The position numbers and the translations under genes are program-made. Of a stretch of 64,000 nt of DNA, positions 61,035 through 64,000 are shown piece by piece. The DNA is taken from assembly GCF_900104145.1 (NCBI RefSeq), contig NZ_FNLB01000006.1:3325001-3389000 (forward strand), given 5' to 3'. Source of the DNA: Pseudovibrio sp. Tun.PSC04-5.I4. Lineage in GTDB: Bacteria; Pseudomonadota; Alphaproteobacteria; Rhizobiales; Stappiaceae. Every line of letters begins with the position of its first letter. The first letter of the stretch is position 1. The notes beneath the pieces were generated by a model that saw only the letters and a list, made by a program, of their open reading frames with translations, had not been told where the DNA came from and did no database searches.

Positions 61035-61820
61035 TTATTTACGCCATGGCGGTGTTTCTTTTGCAAAGAATGCAGCAATACCTGCCTGAGCCTCAGTGGT
61101 TTCCCAGCGATCCGCAAGGGCGTTTGCAGTGTGGTCAATCTGATCTTCTACAGGCATACGTGCCAGAGTTTGGCAAAGAGCTTTCGCATCTGCCACAGCG
61201 CCCGGAGCGCAGTTGAGATAAGCTTCTGCTTCCTCTTGAGTAACTGCGATCAGGTCTTCCGGCGTTGTCACGATGGAGACGAGGCCAAGATGCAGCGCGC
61301 GCTCAGCACCAAACGCTCTCGCGTTCATAAACACCTGTCGGGCATGACCTTCACCAAGGCGACGGACAACATAGGGGCCAATGGTAGCTGGGATGAGGCC
61401 GAGGCGCGTTTCAGTCAGGGCGAACTTGGTGCCTTCAGCGGCAACAACCAGATCACATACGCTGAGCATTCCAATGCCGCCGCCGTAAGCAGGGCCGTGA
61501 ACACGAGCAATGAGTGGCTTCTTCAAGCTGTCGAGACGCTTCAGCATACCTGCGAGGCGATTGGCCTCCTGCATTTTGCCGATGCGGTCTTTTTCCGCCT
61601 GTGCTTGCATCCACTTCAGATCACCGCCAGCGCAGAAAGTTGCCCCATCTGCTGCCAGAATGATGGCGCGGGTTTGCTCGCAATCGTCCAACTGATCCGC
61701 CGCCTGTGCGAGTTCGTCCATCATCGGGGCATTCATGGCGTTGTGCTTTTCAGCGCGGGCCAGCCAGAGCGTGGTGATGCCGTTCTCGGCTTTCTCAATG
61801 CGGATATTTTCAAATGTCAT
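61035..61820 (-). CDS. liuC: Enoyl-CoA hydratase, probable methylglutaconyl-CoA hydratase
   Basis: A 261-residue crotonase-fold protein with CAGGDLKWMQAQ (oxyanion hole) and YGGGIGMLSVCDLVVA, with LTETRLGLIPATIGPYVVRR. It overlaps the HMG-CoA lyase gene by four bases (ATGA). In the leucine/isovalerate route the hydratase turns 3-methylglutaconyl-CoA into HMG-CoA, which the lyase then splits. The assignment to LiuC is from this linkage. Confidence 0.87.
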   Translation of the reverse strand: MTFENIRIEKAENGITTLWLARAEKHNAMNAPMMDELAQAADQLDDCEQTRAIILAADGATFCAGGDLKWMQAQAEKDRIGKMQEANRLAGMLKRLDSLKKPLIARVHGPAYGGGIGMLSVCDLVVAAEGTKFALTETRLGLIPATIGPYVVRRLGEGHARQVFMNARAFGAERALHLGLVSIVTTPEDLIAVTQEEAEAYLNCAPGAVADAKALCQTLARMPVEDQIDHTANALADRWETTEAQAGIAAFFAKETPPWRK

Positions 61821-62677
61821 GCGGCTGCTTCCTTGATGGAGAGAATGAAATCCTGCACTTTTTCCAGCTTCTCGATATCAAGGCCGGTGTCGTAATCCAG
61901 CATCCTTGCCATTTTTGCGACAGCCAAAGTGCTCACATTGCCCTTTGCTCCGGGTGCGTAGGGACACCCGCCCAAGCCGCCAATAGCTGCATCGAAGGTG
62001 CGAAGGCCCATTTTGATGCTGGACATGATGTTAGCCAGTGCGAAGTCTTTGGTGTCATGGAAGTGGCCAGCGAGCTTTTCTGCTGGCACAACTTTCAAAA
62101 CAGCATTGAGCATTTCCTCAGTGGTTTCAGGAATTGCAGTGCCGATGGTGTCGCCGAGCGAGACCTGATAGCAACCCATTTGTAATAGACGTTGGGAGAC
62201 CCTTGCTGTGTTCTGAGCCGGGGTTGGGCCATCATAAGGGCACTCAACCACGCAAGAGACATAGCCGCGAACCGGAATGCCGTCTGCTTTGGCGGCCTCA
62301 ATGATAGGGGCGAAGCGTTCAAAGCTCTCTTCAATGGAACAGTTGATGTTCTTTTGAGAAAATCCCTCTGAGGCTGATGCAAAGATTGCAACTTCATCGG
62401 CTCCGGCCAGCTTTGCTCGCTCATAGCCCTTCAGGTTTGGCGTGAGCGCTGTGTAGCGGATGCCGGGGTTGCGGGTGATGCCTGCAAACACCTCTGCCGC
62501 GTCTGCCATTTGTGGAACCCATTTGGGGGAGACGAAGCTGGATGTTTCGATCTTCTCAAATCCGCAGTCAGACAGCTGGTTGATCAGCGAGATTTTGTCC
62601 GCAGTTGGAATAGGTGCTTTTTCGTTTTGCAGGCCGTCGCGTGGGCCCATTTCAAATAGGGTGAGTTTTTTGTTCAT
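61817..62677 (-). CDS. liuE: Hydroxymethylglutaryl-CoA lyase
   Basis: A 286-residue HMG-CoA lyase, with EMGPRDGLQNEK at the N-terminus, GHFHDTKDFALAN (metal-binding His pair) and the catalytic Cys in GGLGGCPYAPGAKGNVST. It cleaves HMG-CoA to acetyl-CoA and acetoacetate. ATG 62677 is used; a TTG at 62683 directly after the upstream TGA has a better-spaced GGAG and may be the true start. It is cotranscribed with the synthetase and the hydratase. Confidence 0.92.
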   Translation of the reverse strand: MNKKLTLFEMGPRDGLQNEKAPIPTADKISLINQLSDCGFEKIETSSFVSPKWVPQMADAAEVFAGITRNPGIRYTALTPNLKGYERAKLAGADEVAIFASASEGFSQKNINCSIEESFERFAPIIEAAKADGIPVRGYVSCVVECPYDGPTPAQNTARVSQRLLQMGCYQVSLGDTIGTAIPETTEEMLNAVLKVVPAEKLAGHFHDTKDFALANIMSSIKMGLRTFDAAIGGLGGCPYAPGAKGNVSTLAVAKMARMLDYDTGLDIEKLEKVQDFILSIKEAAA

Positions 62678-62683
62678 GACCAA

Positions 62684-64000
62684 TCAAATCTCCTCGTCGA
62701 CGGCGCGGGCACGAAGTTCTCTGCGGATCACCTTTCCGGTTGTTGTCATTGGCAGGGCTTCGACAAATTCAACTTCTCGCGGATATTCATGTGCTGCAAG
62801 GCGCTGCTTTACAAACTGGGCCAGCTCTTTGGCGAGCTGGTCTGTTGGCTCTATTCCGTCCCGCAGAACCACATAGGCCTTTACAATTTCAGTGCGCAGT
62901 TGGTCTGGTTTGCCGATCACGCCTGCCATGCCGACAGCTTGGTGTTTCAGCAGGCAGTCCTCAATCTCTCCCGGGCCGATGCGGTACCCAGATGAGGTGA
63001 TGACATCATCATCACGCCCCACAAACTGGATCCAGCCATCTTTGTCCTTCACGCCTTTGTCACCCGTTAGTAGGAAACCGCCAGCAAACTTGTTTTTGGT
63101 GGCCTCCGGGTTCTTCCAGTATTCAAGGAACATCACCGGTGCTGGTGCACGAATGCCGATATTGCCCAACATGCCAGTTTCCTGTGGGATGCCATCGTTA
63201 TTCACGATCTGCACGTCAAAGCCTGGAGTCGCTTTACCAGTAACACCGGGGCGGATTTCCATAATCTCAGCACAGGTGCAGACAACAAGGTTGCACTCCG
63301 TCTGGCCATAGAACTCGCTGATGTTAAGATCAAACGTGTCGTGACCCCACTGGATCAGTTCCGCGCCAAGAGCCTCACCGCCGCTTCCCAAGGATCGTAG
63401 TTTATAATCCCAGCGGTCTTGTGGGTTCTCGACCTGCCGCATCATTTTCAGGGCGGTTGGCGGAATGAACGCGTTGCGGATCTTTTGGTCCTGAAGCAGT
63501 TGGAACGCTGCTTCACCGGTGAATTTTTTGAAGCGGCAGGCAACAACGGGAACGCCGTGGTGGAGCGATGGCAGGAGCACATCAATCAAACCGCCAATCC
63601 ACGCCCAGTCTGCAGGCGTCCAGAAGCGGTCGCCTTCTTGTGGGAAGAAGTTATGCGGCAGCTCTACACCGGGCAGGTGACCAAGCAAGGTGCGGTGTGC
63701 GTGCAGTGCGCCCTTTGGTTGGCCGGTGGTGCCGGAGGTGTAGATGATGATTGCCGGGTCTTCTGCCTTGGTCTTCAGTGGCGTGAACTCGGTGCTTTGT
63801 TTTGCTAGCTCCGCGTGGAAATCAATTGTGCCGTGCTCGGGGCCGTCGATGTTGAGGATCAGTTCCAACTCTGGCAAAGCGGATCTAATCTGAGCGAGTT
63901 TTGCGGCGCCCACATTGTTGGTTATGAGTGCTTTGGCACCTGAGTTCTCTAACCGGTATTCGAGAGCCTCTTCACCAAACAACGTGAAGAGCGGAATGGA
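62684..64000 (-). CDS. AMP-dependent acyl-CoA synthetase (5' end outside window)
   Basis: At least 438 residues of an ANL-superfamily ligase, open through base 64000. The P-loop is IIIYTSGTTGQPKG, then FYGQTECNLVVC and the C-terminal hinge GYRIGPGEIEDCL and TTTGKVIRREL with the catalytic Lys. It adenylates a carboxylic acid and forms its CoA ester. Next to the HMG-CoA lyase and methylglutaconyl-CoA hydratase it is probably for isovalerate, acetoacetate or a medium-chain acid. The gene reads leftward, so further leucine-pathway genes may lie past the window end. Confidence 0.9.
   Translation of the reverse strand, partial: SIPLFTLFGEEALEYRLENSGAKALITNNVGAAKLAQIRSALPELELILNIDGPEHGTIDFHAELAKQSTEFTPLKTKAEDPAIIIYTSGTTGQPKGALHAHRTLLGHLPGVELPHNFFPQEGDRFWTPADWAWIGGLIDVLLPSLHHGVPVVACRFKKFTGEAAFQLLQDQKIRNAFIPPTALKMMRQVENPQDRWDYKLRSLGSGGEALGAELIQWGHDTFDLNISEFYGQTECNLVVCTCAEIMEIRPGVTGKATPGFDVQIVNNDGIPQETGMLGNIGIRAPAPVMFLEYWKNPEATKNKFAGGFLLTGDKGVKDKDGWIQFVGRDDDVITSSGYRIGPGEIEDCLLKHQAVGMAGVIGKPDQLRTEIVKAYVVLRDGIEPTDQLAKELAQFVKQRLAAHEYPREVEFVEALPMTTTGKVIRRELRARAVDEEI

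Noticed and set aside
1..64000. tRNA, rRNA, insertion sequence, prophage or integrase genes
   Set aside because: None of the expected signatures (tRNA arms, transposase DDE, integrase R-H-R-Y motifs) was seen by eye; a covariance search would be decisive for RNA genes.

Overview
The window looks like chromosomal DNA of a marine alphaproteobacterium. The support is the gene families (Tex, Na+-NQR with ApbE and NqrM, a non-phosphorylative deoxy-sugar pathway, IclR/LysR/GntR regulators), a GC content that reads as near 50-53 %, and a Rhizobiales-like palindromic repeat at 9749-9792. My best guess, from remembered gene content only, is Pseudovibrio or a close Stappiaceae relative. No tRNA, rRNA, CRISPR array, insertion sequence or phage gene was seen.

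Layout. 1-3525: an atypical SDR (cut by the window edge) divergent from a LysR regulator, then a PhyH dioxygenase divergent from an AraC regulator. 3529-9615: a catabolic cluster that fits oxidative, non-phosphorylative L-fucose breakdown: IclR, AKR dehydrogenase, lactonase and UxaA-type dehydratase on the minus strand, with an SDR and a FAH-family hydrolase divergent on the plus strand. 9811-18765: scattered repair and metabolic genes (Ogt, a Tat-exported Vgb-like propeller, epoxide-hydrolase-like enzyme, two WYL regulators, a FadB-type bifunctional enzyme, an ABM-AlkC pair).

18795-27806 is the most striking part. A Crp/Fnr regulator with an N-terminal four-cysteine cluster faces an operon of two exported di-heme cytochrome c peroxidases, a Tat-type Rieske protein and an AioA-family molybdopterin oxidoreductase, followed by a HEAT-repeat protein. 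This composition matches the dissimilatory iodate reductase system (IdrA, IdrB, IdrP1, IdrP2) better than arsenite oxidase. A perfect and a near-perfect FNR box lie in the shared promoter region, so I infer oxygen-controlled iodate respiration.

27935-37156: sugar-acid and amine metabolism (AKR, LacI, 2-hydroxyacid dehydrogenase, GntR, KDG kinase, a DmpA-type peptidase, an APH-fold kinase, glutamate decarboxylase), with two GntR-type palindromes between the kinase and peptidase genes. 37336-46190: RecD-like helicase, Tex, amidase, YaiI, DEAD-box helicase and small membrane proteins. 46254-53941: nqrM and apbE divergent from nqrABCDEF, a sodium-pumping NADH:quinone oxidoreductase with its maturation factors.

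54874-59692 holds six tandem isochorismatase-family paralogues, interrupted by a GlxA-type regulator. The four inner copies keep the Asp-Lys-Cys triad; the outer two have lost the Asp, and the last has also lost the Lys. 59682-64000 closes with an MFS transporter and part of a leucine/isovalerate operon (acyl-CoA synthetase, HMG-CoA lyase, methylglutaconyl-CoA hydratase). Four unannotated short reading frames (24 to about 77 codons) were also found between genes.
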